Assembly (NCBI GenBank): GCA_026419785.1
Contig: JAODTK010004265.1
Location: 102,187 to 166,186, forward strand
From: Sclerodactyla briareus
Lineage: Eukaryota; Echinodermata; Holothuroidea; Dendrochirotida; Sclerodactylidae
Direction of reading: 5' to 3'
Length of the DNA: 64,000 nt
This document shows, piece after piece, positions 1 through 13,100 of this stretch. A program made the position numbers and the translations under genes. Position 1 is the stretch's first letter, and every line of letters begins with the position of its first letter. The notes below the pieces were generated by a model that was given only the letters and a program-made list of their open reading frames with translations, was not told the origin of the DNA and searched no databases.

Positions 1-3000
1 TTTATTCCAACGCTGTGTATAGTCTGTAAGAAGTGATTACGCGATCTTAAAACTGCGATCGAGGAACTTGGCATTACTATGAAAGATATGGGCGCGCAAG
101 CGCGGGTGAATTTTTCAGCTTCAATATAGGATTTTTTTTTCACCATACTAAGAATTTTGGAATATATACTGTCGGGGCAAAAAAGAACCCTCGTCGGGGT
201 GTGTAAATTTTAATGTACCCACTCGGGCTCCCGAGCGATGGGAAAATGCCCCGACGGGGGGCGGGGGGTCAGGCTTCCCCCGACGTGGGGGTGGGATGGC
301 CCGGCAACCTGCCCCCCCTGGCGCCACCCTGAAGGAAATTACAGGAATATCACCACTTTTTTTCCTACCATTGAAAAAATTGACAGAAAATTGATGGGAA
401 AGGCGGACATTTTCCTAAAACCTATCTTAATGGGGTAATATCTCTTATTGTTTTTGTCCTCATCAATTTAACTTGGGTTTTACCAGTGATTAGGTTTCGC
501 CATCCCTTGTTTGTCCCAGGGGCTTCTTCGTGTTTATCACCAATTACTGGTATTGCCCATAAGTATGAATATGGATGATGGCCAAAGAAGATATGTTTCA
601 AGGCTTATTTATTCGGGTCTTTCATCAATCGACCGTCAGGAATTAGTGAAAAAAATCGAGAGTTGTGTGTTCCAGGAAAAAGGGGCGTGTCCAAAGTCAA
701 AGGGGTTAAAAAAACTGGATGGCGGCGCGGCAGCGTCACAGCTGGAGGGGGCATATATCTTTGAAAAATATGCCCCCCCCCCCCCAACAATGGTGACCAT
801 TCCTATGGTGAATTGCTACAGGGGGCCTATTCTCTCCGCATATATAGTATAATAGGATTAGCTGTCCGGAGGCGATCCCGCCTCGTAGGTCGCCTACAAG
901 AGTTACGGGGTAGGCCCACTTTTGTTAAGCTTTTTTCGACTGTCGATTTGAGGAGGAAATTTTAACCCATTTTGACGTCGCACCCCCCAGCCATACGCCC
1001 TGTCTTAGGAGTCTTGCAAAGTGGCCGAAAAATCTCACGCTCCTATGTGCTATATGGATGGACAAGGGATTTGCATGATTGATCACATCATAGTCAGTTC
1101 ATCGACGTTCGGTATCCAGGGTATTGGTCCATAGTTGAGAACATTGCGGAAAAGTCTTGTTTTAAAGTGTCAATTTTTGTGATCATCTTCGTTGTACCCC
1201 ACACAGTTCACAATTATACAGAAAATACGCCTTATTGGCCTCAAAAACCGGAGTTTCATGTTTCTCCTACTGTCTGCCCTATTGAAGATTGTTGGACAGG
1301 TTGACATACAGGATGATTGTGCTATTCAAAAGATTTGAAACACGCCATGTCATGCTTTTCGCCGTGAGGAGTAGTTGATATAAGAGGTACATTAGGCCTA
1401 GGTATTTTTCGCAATAGAATGTTCTATGAGCGCTCCGCTTGCCTTGCAGAACCGATCATATTCTTCAATATCGCTTCATTGTTCCGACTATTTCCAAAAC
1501 ATTCAAGCATTTAATAATTCATATCAATTATATTGCCCTATCTGGTCACTGAAAACGAATTAGAGCTACTTCTCTTTCGACAAATAAAAAAAAATTCCTT
1601 TTTAATTCAGATGACAGGACATGAGGCTGCGAGTTACATAAACTGAATCACATGTTCCGTAGGTCTACTACTAGTGCTGCCAGGTAGTCGGGTCGCAAAG
1701 ACCGCGTCAGCTAAACAGTATACGTTTCTGGATCTATTGTACTATTAGGCTAGATAGATACAACTTCCGGTGACGAGTTGGCCAACAGACGACAGCCAAC
1801 ACTCAAGCTAGGGAGGTGAAGGGGGTGAGGGCCTATAGCCCTGGTGGTAGTCAACAAGATAGAAAGACAGCCTAGTCCGTGTTTTAAACAAGCTAATTTG
1901 CAAGTCCGATTTTTCCAAGCGAAAGTAAGAAACTCCAATTATTCATTGGGCGCAAATGTTTCTTGTAATACCGTTTTATTTTAAGAACCTGTGTTCTTGT
2001 AAGTTGAAACAGTTCAAATAAGCTTGAAGCTATAATTAATTAGGCTAGGCTAGCCTGCGCCTCACAGGGAGTAGAATACTGTACTAAAGCCTGCGTTCAC
2101 AATAGAGGCCTAGGCGTTTTTAGGCTAGTACTAAGCGACCAACTTCTGTTTTTGTCAAACTTCAGTTTCTGACAAGATTGTATCTCAATTAATATACCCA
2201 AAAGACCATTATTGTAGTTAAGAAAGGTTCAGAACTTTCATTTTCTCATATTGGTATTTGGTAGGTGAGGAATACCAAATATTTACCCAAAGTCAGTTGG
2301 GAATCCTCCATTAAATGCCTTCAACCAAAGTTCAAGTTGTTTGCCTGTGTTACGGAGGTGCACTCTAAGATATAACTAATCATGCAGATTTTCGTGTAGT
2401 AAGTCCTGCATGTGACCATATAATGATAATAGGCTTGCCAATTGAGCCCTGAGTGGCAACACTTCTGTTCACATAACTATGTTTCAGAACAAGACAATCT
2501 GGGGAAAAACAGGTGTGATTTTCCCCAATTTTTTTTCAAAATTAGGTTTGTAAGTATCAATTTATACTAGATGAAATTAACATTGTATTGGATTAGAATG
2601 TTCTTGAATGTGTTTGAAGGTTATAGAAGGCTGTGTAAGAGGAGGAGAAGTGGAGGCCATGCGGTGACGGATTCGTCACCTCCCATGGGAAAGTGTGCCT
2701 ACAGTAAATTTCTTCTGATACGGGACTAGGCTATGTAGTAATCAGGCCCTCAAAAATAGCCTAATCAACTATTCCCGACCCCCCAGTGTAATTGGGACTG
2801 GTCGGTGGTCCTATTGATCAACTGCTCCATGTGAACTGCAGATCTCGCACCATAGACCACATGCATCTAGCATCTCATCAGGTATGGACCTAACAAGCCT
2901 TTTTTTTTTTAAACAAAGTGACAAGAGGAAGGGCGAACTCATAATTGCCTAACAAAATGAGGCAACTCCCAAGAACAAAGAAAGAAACTAAAAAGAAAGA

Positions 3001-3859
3001 AGAGAGAGACAGCTGTTGAAAGAAGGGAGATCCAGCTTGTCTGCTTTCGAGCCTGACGCCGTATCAATGTAAATGAAGGTCTCACAAACATCGCAGCGAA
3101 ACTAACGAAGATTATAATCGTCGTCACTGGTATTTTCTAAGGTCCCTCCCATCTACGGATTACATCGTATACATTCAACTTTACACAGGCTTATTTTTGC
3201 TTTTTTCACATGACAAGAACGGACACGCGCCAACGACCGAAAAAAAACAACCACAAGCAATGGCTGAACAAACTGAAATTGAACTATTTAAAAAACTGTC
3301 TATTCTTGGTAGTTAGTCTCTGCCTATTGCCGTTGGAAACTTTCACAGCTGCAACCTGTCCAGCATCATTGTGACATGAGCACATGGATTAGTCCTACTC
3401 TCAATCATATAATTACAACAAATACTGCTACAAGTCATGTTTTGTGCCTGGGACAATTTTGTGATTGGAATCCCTACCTCACTGCATTGTCACCTAAATC
3501 CCAACAAATCAATCCGAGATCGTAGTTGGCAACTATGTGAGCTCATCTCACCCAGGACTGATTCTGGCATTTAAGCTCACACTCACTATGCTTGTTGAGC
3601 TTTGTGATGCGCATGTCATCCACATCGATCCAAAAACCGTCACTTTGCTCTTTTTGGCCAGTGTTCTCTCCGTCTTTTGCGCTGTTGCCACTGTTCATCG
3701 CTTATTGTGAGACCTCTTTGACCTCAAGAATGTCAAGGTCAAAAGACATTGAATGGGCATAATGAAGGCCAATGTGTGCAAAACTTCATATGTATCTCCT
3801 ATAAAGTTGCATTAGATTTTCCTGAAAAACCGGAACGTGAATCGAAATATCGTATTTCC
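1..3859. other. 5' flank without recognisable gene
   Basis: I see no gene here. Open frames are short (at most 113 codons), do not resemble any family I know, and overlap C/G homopolymer runs near 245-320 and 770-785. There is a pyrimidine/purine-rich patch around 2900-3020. No tRNA, rRNA or transposon end could be supported. Confidence 0.5.
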
Positions 3860-4165
3860 GCAGAAAAACTCATAAAGTTGACCATCCGGTGACGTCAAAT
3901 CACCGTCATTTTTCCAATTTCCAGGACCAACTTTTGTCCCCACCCACTACGTTCCATGTGAATCGGATAACTCTGTATTTTTGTGCAAAACCACAAAATA
4001 TAGGGCAGCATACATTAGAATTCCCCACTTTTGAACTCATTTGAGATTTCACTACATGTGTACAAGTTTCAGATCAATCGGATAAAGCGTTTAAAGAGTT
4101 TGCACTAACGCCTGAAGTTTCTGGTGTCGGCAGCTACACGCCCAGAACCACGACCTGAACACCTT
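3860..4165 (-). repeat. Dispersed repeat, family B (reverse copy)
   Basis: This block matches, in reverse orientation, the heads of the repeats at 11170-11850 and 12370-13013. They share a stretch reading 'does not exceed' style coding-free text: a match around 'tacaagtttcagatcaatcgg', then 'gtttaaagagtttg' and 'taacgcctgaagtttctgg'. A second reverse copy lies at 10120-10400. The copies are diverged with many small indels, so this is an old dispersed family. I cannot assign it to a known class. Confidence 0.6.
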
Positions 4166-4289
4166 AAAGGTGTTGCGAGATTAATTACACAGATGGTACA
4201 TGACTGAGCACCATGTTCTGTAGAAAGGAACCGTGAATTAGGATCCGAACAAAAACCCCATAAAACTCATTCACAAGTTAAAAAGTACA

Positions 4290-5740
4290 ATTTCTATATG
4301 GAGCCTATTTTCGTTCGTCCTCGTCTGTAACAAATCCGGAAAGAGTTTAAAGCGATCACTTTGTCGTGTGCTTGTGTGTGTATGTTGTGTCTCACCTCAC
4401 TTTCTCCTTTGCAGGATTTCTCCAAAACAGTAAGGCCGATTTTGAGAAATTTCGTATGTAGTATCAGTTGGTTAACATGATCTGGATAAACTTTGGGCAC
4501 AAAAGTCATTAATTAAGTAGGGTATATAATTAGATTTACATATTTTATATCATTTAATATTGTTTAGGCTTGTTAGGAGGAACTTAGGAAGATTATGGAT
4601 GAACCGTAGGTGCTATGGTGACTTGGTTTGGCACATAGTGCAGGATATTTAAGGATAGATTAATGATTAATTTTCCAGTTCAAATATTCTAATTATTAAA
4701 ATTGTCTAATTTGCAAAATTTTATGCGAAATTTTAAAGTTCTTGAATTTCTCCAAAACTTGGTGAATCTGTCCCCCCCAGTCCCAAAACTTTTAACAGAT
4801 TTGGGTTTAATGGAGGTCAATCACTGTGTCTAATTTGCATAATTTAGGCGAGATCTTGAAGTGGATTGTCATGAAAACCTGGTGGGTATTGTTTACCTTT
4901 AGTTTCGGAACTTTTTTATCATGGATTCATGGTCACTGGAGGTCATTCAACCTCTGAATTTTGCATAATTTTGGCATAATTCCCCCCCCCAAAGTTGGCC
5001 AAATCTCATGAACCTTTGTAGGTATGGCTTATCCTTTACTTTTCCAAAATTTTAAACTTAGACTGTATGTCCTGGAGGTCATCAGTGTGTCTTTTTTTGC
5101 ATAGGTCATTCCAAATTTTAAGTTTGTTAGAGGGGTATGGTCTATCTTTAGTCCCCAAATATTTTAACATTGACTCAAGTCCCTGGGGCTATTCAAGTGT
5201 GTATAATTTGCTTCATTCATCAAATGTTGAGTTTTCGTGGGATTCCCATCAGGGCCTTAGCCAGAGTGCGTCTCACCATCAATTGAGATGGGCCGGACAC
5301 TGATGGGGACGGCCGATTTTCTGTGAGACGACCTTGGTACGGCACCCCCCCAAAAAAAAAAAAATTGTTTTTTTTTGGTCAACGATTCCCTTAGTCAGGC
5401 ATTGACATAGTGCGTTTTGACGTGCAGTGGGCAAAATTTGACATGCCAGTCGTTCTTGACTCCACCCCAAAACTGGCGTCTTCGGTCTCGCTCCGCGCTC
5501 CGCACTTGGTGCCCGCGATTTGCAGTGCATTTGTGGCTATAATAGTGGTTTCTCACATCGTTCACAAGTGAAGACCAACCCCTATTTCGAATCCTGCTAA
5601 GGCCTGATTCCCATGAATGTATCTATATTCAAATTTCAGTCATATTTCCACAAAACTTATACGCCTTTGGTGGGGTTCGACTTGGTCATAATGAAAGCCC
5701 TTATGAATTGAAATTGGTCCTGATCAGTGAGCTGTTTCTG
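4290..5740. repeat. Diverged repeat array, family R2
   Basis: A GT-rich head (4360-4400) is followed by sub-repeats of roughly 120-130 bp. Each carries variants of 'tctaatttgcataatttt', an 'aaacttggtgg' type phrase and 'ggaggtcat'. Related copies lie at 33430-34150 and 36010-36460; the shared start includes 'tcattaattaagt.gggtat' at 4507 and 36247. A hAT-like MITE (5250-5606) interrupts this copy and the repeat resumes on the far side. Non-coding. Confidence 0.65.
5250..5606. mobile_element. hAT-like MITE (357 bp) with 8-bp target duplication
   Basis: The left end begins CAGGGCCTTAGCCAG. The right end, read on the other strand, begins CAGGCCTTAGCAGG, so the terminal inverted repeats differ by one G in the first dozen bases. 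The 8-bp sequence ATTCCCAT flanks both sides exactly (5242-5249 and 5607-5614), the target-site duplication length typical of hAT transposons. There is no transposase frame inside, so it is a non-autonomous element. It sits inside the R2 repeat, so it is younger than that repeat. Seen directly: ends and duplication. Inferred: the hAT assignment. Confidence 0.85.
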
Positions 5741-6770
5741 TTAAAATGCCCCCTAATACCAAAATCTGAAAGCACACATGGGAATTAATATTATAATAAT
5801 ATTGTTTGCATGGTGACTGTAGAAGGAACCACTGCTTCACGGAATCAGGCGAGACCTGGGGGGCGATCGCCTCATCTCTCTTTGTTATCCATGAATGAGG
5901 GAGGAATTTACTGAGGTCAAGTCCTACACGGTAACCTTTCATCATACCTCTGTGATGTCATAGGTTCCTCAAAATCAAATGCAACATGCTAACCTCCCAC
6001 ATTTGGGGTGTAGGGTTTTGATATGTCTTTTTTTTCACCTGTGCGCATTGACAGAAAATAGGTTATTACATACAGTTGGACTTTTGAGGTTTATTTTATT
6101 ATGATGTCCTTAGAAAGTGCTGATGGATGCTGGGTAGGCCGAAGCTCTTTCTACACCGAACAGCAAGCCAAAATAGCCCTTCCTTCATGAGCTGTACTGA
6201 TGCTCCTTTGGACACCCATCTATAAAACTACAAGCTCAACTGTGTGGGCTCTTTTTATTGCATTCTATTCAAATTAGGACATGTAACATTGTTCAGATTT
6301 TCTTGTCTTGCTACCTGGCGCCAATTATTGGTATCCATGTGAGATTTGACATCATTACCCCCAAAGAAAACAAACTGCCTCTTAACTACGCATCTTTTTC
6401 CTATGAGTGGAAAAAGTCAGATTTGATCCTAATAGAGCAATTTACTGGTAAATGAGTGAAATACATGAGCATTTAATGCCGATCTCTTTTCAGAAAAGAA
6501 CAAGGTTGGTTGTTCTCCTCTGATACCAGTAAATAGAAATACCTCTTTAAAAAATCTCCCCCCTCTCCGCTCTGCAATGTAGAAACTCTTTCCTAATAAT
6601 AAAACAGAATCCTTATAATAATTCTGGTGTCCCTCCACAACGCAGTTTTAATATTTTTTTGGATAAGATTTGCATTTCCAATCCCTGTTCATCATCCCTA
6701 AGTTCTTTCTTTGCAGAGCTGCTGTGTCCAGATAATTCTGGTCGTGGAATCTACTGCTTGCTGGACTGCA
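5741..6770. other. Region upstream of the ABCA3-like gene
   Basis: No gene recognised. This stretch should hold the promoter or 5' UTR of the ABCA3-like gene if transcription starts near its first coding block, but I see no convincing core promoter. Short open frames on both strands show no family resemblance. Confidence 0.35.
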
Positions 6771-7143
6771 ATGATGGGGCCGGCACTGTCGCCGTCTCTC
6801 TCTCCCTCTTGATATGGAAGAATTTTGTCCTTCAGAAACGGAAGGTCCTAGGTGACTGTTTGCGAGTTGGGGGTTTGCCATTCCTGTTTGCTGCCCTACT
6901 GATGATCATTAGGGCTAAAGCAGAGTTCACACGGTACCAATTCCACCATCTACGATAGCTACTACGTGAACCATTTGCCTTGGAACTTGAACGTACAGGC
7001 ATACAGGATTTCCTCCGAGCCCTCTGGCAAATGGGTATTCTCCAAACCATCGGAGTGACCGGGATAAAAAAATAAGACCTCATGGAAAAGAATCAGGGCT
7101 GATGAATTATCTGGTCCCCCCTCCTGGAAATACATCGTCCCTT
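6771..7143 (+). CDS. ABCA3-like coding block 1: N-terminus and first TM helix
   Basis: The frame around 6800-6935 reads [18 protein letters not shown] and then [17 protein letters not shown]. This is the cytoplasmic lead and first membrane helix of ABCA3-type proteins. A frame change lies between the two parts. Two adjacent ATGs (6771, 6774) precede it out of frame; they are the best start candidates, because human ABCA3 has only about 8 residues before the matching LLLWKN. A third frame continues as [18 protein letters not shown]. The best donor is CTT|GTGAGT at 7144, but the 3' edge is uncertain: a PPPGNT phrase near 7120, like the PPPGDT of human ABCA3, may extend the block slightly. Confidence 0.8.
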
Positions 7144-10100
7144 GTGAGTACATGCCATTATCAGTTCGTGTTGATCAGTGCGAACATTACCTTTGGATCA
7201 GATAATTAACAGCTAGGGCAGAAGAGTGGCAGAGTGGTGCACTTTTGAAGGAAAACATTCCGAGGCTTTCAGTTCCAAGCAGTCACTGGATGTTTTATCT
7301 CTAGATGGCTGTCTGTACTTGCAGTTGCCATGCACAAGGTCTTTGTCCTCCCTTTATATTATTCCTTTGTAAGCAGTGTATTTTGGTTGGTGGCGGCAGT
7401 CTGCTGTCCCATGATATTGCAATAAAGTCCCCCGTTATCCGGCTGTGAGCCGTCGTTGGACATGATATTCCTTCTCGTAAGGTGGTCTAATCCTTGTCTC
7501 CACTGATTGTCTTTTTGGAGAGACTAAAATGCGCTATTAGTCAGGGGGGGATTGGGATTACACCCTCGATATCATCTCAGCACATTAAGAGACAAGTTAC
7601 TGCTGGTGCTCATTAATTTACGATGGTTCCTTCCTTGGTGAGCCTTATTACCTTTCAGAACTCACCGAAATAAAATGAGAATGTACACTTTTTAGCTTAA
7701 AACCCATCTATGCGGTTTGAGCTATTGGAATAGGGAACTAGAAATGTCGGCGGTAAACCTGCCAGACGTAGATACCCGCATCTCTTATCCAAATTTGTGA
7801 CCTGAAACCCGGACAATATTCGTGGAAAGACGACACGTATAGACTTGTGGAAGAAGCGACAACTTGTCGTTAAATGGGTCATTCCATAATGCACTTGTTT
7901 ACTTGTATGGGCACCCCTACAGCCCCGGATAGGGTGCGTCCTTAAATAATCACTTTTTCAATTCGCCTTAACAACACATGGCACCTCTACATAGGTCAAA
8001 TCGGTCGAGTCACACACATGCAGGTCAACAATTATATCACAATGGTAACCATCCAGCCTTCGCAGATATGCCCAATTTCTCCCGATTATGCAAAAAACAT
8101 TTTTGACCCCTAAGTGACTCGAATGACCTTTACTGGATATGAACATTTTACTGAATCTTGTTACTCTCCATGTGATACATCCCTCCTAGGAGCATTTGCA
8201 TCCTGATGACACACCCATGCTGTTGCCGACAAAGTACTAACATCAGTTTGTTGACCCTAGTTACCTTAATGACCTCCAATTCCATGGCGGTTTTTATGAA
8301 AATTGTTACCCTTCCATGTGATGCCAATCCACTCCAAGAAGCATATTTGCATCACTGAACATGTCCCATGTTATATTACGAAAAAGGTATAAAATTGAAC
8401 TTTGACCCCTTGTAACTACCAAGTAAGTGTCGATCGAAGCGGGAGTTGTTTCTCTCCATCTGGGCACACCAGCTTCGGAAGTCGGACCAGGTTCCGAGTA
8501 AATAATCAGTTTTCTATTTTTTTTTGCCCTTGGAACTCTTAAATGAAGCACAATTTTTCAAGATTTCGACCTTCACGGCCTCATGGGTGGTCGGCACCGA
8601 CATAGGTCCCGATTCAGGTCAATGGTCACACACATGCAGGTCAACAATTATATCACAATGGTTGTAAGGTGGCTGTTCCAGCCTTGCAGATATTCAATTC
8701 ACCGATTATAGCCAAAAACACGTTTTTGACCCCTAGTGAACCCAATGGACTCATTTCATGATATGACGTTTTTTGAGAATTGTTATCATCCATGTGATAA
8801 CATCCACTCCTAGGAGGCCATTTGCATTCTGATGAACCACCCATGCTATTGCCGAAAAGTACTAAAATCATTTTTTGTGACCCCTAAGTGACCTTTAATG
8901 ACCTTCAATGACATTGCGGTTTTTATGAAAATTGTTACACTCCATTGATGTCATCCACCCTAGAAGCACTATTGCAATCCAAGGAACGGTCCAATGTTAT
9001 TGGCGAAAAGGTATCAAATTGAACTCTGACCCCTTGTAACTTACCAAAGTAGTGTCCGATCGAGCGGGAGTTGTTTCCTCCATAAAGCACACAAAGCTCT
9101 TTCACATAACCCAAAAATAACATTTTCTCAACTTTTTTGCCCGTAGACTACTTAATAAGCACATTTATTCAAGATTCGACCTGTACCACATGACCAACCG
9201 ACAGAGGTCAAATTCAGGTCAGAGGTCACACAGCATGGAGTCACCATTATATAGCAATGGTGAACCATCCACCTTCGCAGATATTCAATTCCTCCGATTA
9301 TAGCCACAAACCATTTTGACCCTTAAGTGCCCCCGAATTGACCTTTAATGATATACAGTTTTTTTATGAAATCGTTGGACTCTCCAGTGATACATCCACT
9401 CCTAGCCTAGGAGCATTTTGCAACCTGATGAACACACCCAGTGCTATTGCCGAAAAGTACTAAAATCAATTTTTGACCCCCTAAGTGACCTGTATGACCT
9501 TCAATGACCAGGCGGTTTTTATAAAAAACGTTACTCTCCATGTGATTCCACCACTCCTAGAAGCAAATTGCATGCCAATGAACATTTCCAATGTATGCGA
9601 AAAAGTATTAAACTCCATATTTTGACTGATCATGAAAGAAAAGCAACTAATATGCAAATTAGTCCCACAATTTACCCTTCAGGGATCTTGATAGCTATAC
9701 TAAGTTTATCAGGACTGGTAGTAGTCCTATTCACAAAGTTTTCGTCACAATCCTAAAAGTTGAGAAATAATTGCATTAATTATCTAATTAGCTACCAATA
9801 TGGTAAATTAAACACACATAATGACTTCAGTGATTTCACAATGCAATTGAATACATTATCGGACTGTTAGAATGTCTATCACACGTTTCGGAGAATCCAA
9901 CAAAGTTTATAACTTTTGGCTTATTCTAATTGGGCCAACTATATGCAAATTAGTCATGCAATATTACCTCACGGGTGACCCGTCCACATTAGAAAATTCA
10001 CGGCAACTGATGGTGGCCCTAATTCACCAAGTTTCATGAAAATCCTGTAGAGTGTTTGAATATCACGTACATTCTGCTATAATTAGCTACTGGCCAAAAA

Positions 10101-13100
10101 AATGCAACTTGACCTCCGGATGACCTTGAATTAGTCACCATTTTTTTCTCGCTCCGGGACTACGGACAACTACCGCGCCCAAACCCACGTTTCCGTGGTA
10201 AATGGTGCTGCACCAAACTTTAAAATTTTTCGTGAAAACCTGCAACATAGAGGGCAGCAAATATACGATATATGCCCATTTCGAACTTAACTCGAGATTT
10301 TCTCAACAGACATGTGGTACCAAGTTTTGTGTCAAATCGCTAAAGTGTTAAAGCCATAGTGTCAAAACCATAATATCCCCGAACACTTATCAGTGGGCGG
10401 GGATATAATTGATGACCTGGCCACAATGCGATGGCACTCTAGCCAACTCTGTAGCAGAACAGGCATTCAAGATTTGTTGGCATTAAACATTCTCCACATA
10501 ATTGCCCATTCGCCCCTTGGAGTGTAGCCGCGTGACTGAGGATTCGTGGGGGAAGGGGCCCAAAGGTACCGCGTACCGAGTTTCTACATTTGCAGAGCCG
10601 GAAGGGGAATTTAAAGGGTATTTATGACCTGGTATCAGAGGAAGGAGAAAACAACCACCTTGTTCTGTTCTTCTCTGAAAAGAGATTCTGCACAATATTG
10701 CGTCATGTATTTATAGGGGGGGGCCCTGGTGAAGGGCGACTGTAAGTGTTCAGGGATATTATGGTTTTGGGGCCGTTTGCCCGCCGTCTCCGCCGCCCCC
10801 CGCCGGCTCCGCCGCTCCCCGCCGGGGCGGGGGCCGCCGCCGCCGCCGGAAACTTTAGGCGCTAGCGCTCTCATTCGTTAACACTTTATCCGTTGCATTT
10901 TTTATGGCTTATGTTCAACAATCCTTGGTTACCCCTCCAATAAATATTACATATGAAGTGAGCCCTTCACCGCAGCGTTATAGGATACCATGGTGAATCG
11001 TCCCACATTGCATCTTAGACTTCTGTGAGAACACAAGGCCAGCCTTTAGAGCCAGCCAATCATACTTGCACCACAGTCTATCTGTACCTGTCTGTGATAG
11101 ATGATCTCAGTTGGCCGCATGGGAACCAAAACTGCTCTTAACCGCTGTGTAAAATGTGACTTATGGACTGAATATATCCCCACGCACTGGAAGTGTCCGG
11201 GGATAATTATGGTTTTTGGGTGTGTACCGCCGCCGCCGCCGTCGCTGTCCCAGGCTCCGCTGGGCCGCCGACGCCGGAAACTTTAGGCGTTACACATCAA
11301 ACTCTTTAACTCTTCAATCATCCGATATGATCTGAAACTTGGTACACATTCCGTCCCTAGTAAAATCCGGATGAGTTCCGAAAGTGGGCATCACTGTACT
11401 GCTGGGGGCCGCTAATTGCATAATTATGCGAAATTTTTCAAGTTATTAGGATTCGAATGAAACTTGGTGGGTAGGTACTGATAGTTTGATTCCCATAAAA
11501 AGTGGAGAGGTCCTTTCAATGGTCCCGAAGGTCAAATTTGCGAATTTCTGTGCATTTTTTCGCAAATGTTGTCAATTTTGAACTAACTTGGGTGTAGGAC
11601 TATAGTTGATCCCGAAAATGTGGAAGTCATTACTCCACCTAAGGTCACAGAGGTCAATTTGCGAAATTTATGCGATATTCCAAACTTCGCAGTTAAACGA
11701 AACTTGGTGGATTGGGGCTAATTTGTTCCTCATAAAATTAAAGTAATTTCAAAGCCTCGTTGTCAAATTGCATAATTCATGGGTGCCTATAAACTCGCAT
11801 GGATTCAACAGAACTTGGTTCTGACCAAAATGGGGGCTTTATTGGGTGTTTAGATACTTCTTACTTCTTTCCCAGTGATTGCTCAGAGCGGGGATAGACA
11901 GGTGGGGCTGTTTACCCTACCCGCCTACACATTTCTAGTTAACTATATGGGTCCGCAAGCTATTATATTGAATTTGTCGAAACATGTTTTTTTCTCCCAT
12001 AGAGTTGCTTATAATATCTGAAACTTACTCACAAACTTCCTGGGCAATGCTTTGTTTGTCATTAGATATCATACAAGGCCAAGCAAGGGATTAACTTTCC
12101 AAATGAGTGCCCTGCACTGCCCTCATGCCAAATACTCCCACTTTTTAAGGAATCCCCAATCTAATGGAAGCAGGGTTCAGTCGGACATTTCTGTACATAG
12201 ATCATGCATTAGCTTCATGCCCCAAGTCACAAGTCTCAAGAAATTTCAGAATTTTCACACAAAATCAACCCTGATGGTTTTGCTAAGCCTAGGGTAGAGA
12301 GAATTGCTGTTGATTCATACTCGTTCTCATACATACTGTTTATATTCTTGAATTGCATTTCTATTGAATAAATCCCCGCGACACTGGAAGTGTCCGGGGA
12401 TAGATGGTTTTGGTGTGAGCCGCCGCCGCCCGTCCCAGGCTCCGCCGCCCGCCCCAGCCGTAACTACTTTAGGCATTAGCGCATAACTCTTTAAACCGCT
12501 TTAATCGAAAGTGGGATCACTGCAATGCTGGGGGCCGCTAATTTGCATAATTTACGTGAAATTTTCAAGCTAGTCGGTTTTGAACGAAACTTGGTGGGTA
12601 GGGACTATAGTTTGTCCCAAAAATGTGAGGTCATTTCAAGGTCATCGTAGGTCAAAATTGCATATTTCATATTATAATAAAACGATTTTTCCAATCTTTG
12701 GTCATATTTTGAACGAAAACTTGGTGGGTAGGGATTACAGTTGATCTGAGGAACAAGTAGGTCATTTCAAGGTCATCGGAGGTCAAATTTGCGACTTTAT
12801 AACGATTTTCCAAACTTTGTCATTTGAACGAAACTTGGGCGGGTAGGGACTATAGTTGATCCCGTTAAATGTGGAGGTTCATTCAAAGGTCATCAGAGGT
12901 AAATTTGTGAATTTTATATTCATATTCCAAACTTCTTCCGTCCAGATTTGAACGAAACTTGGTGATGGGGCTACATTTGTTCCTCATAAAATTAAAGTAT
13001 TTCAAAGCTCATGATTTATAGGCAGTATACTGTTTGACTACTTTCTACACTGTTCTACATTCTACATTTTGGACCTCAATGATTCAAATTCATACTATCA

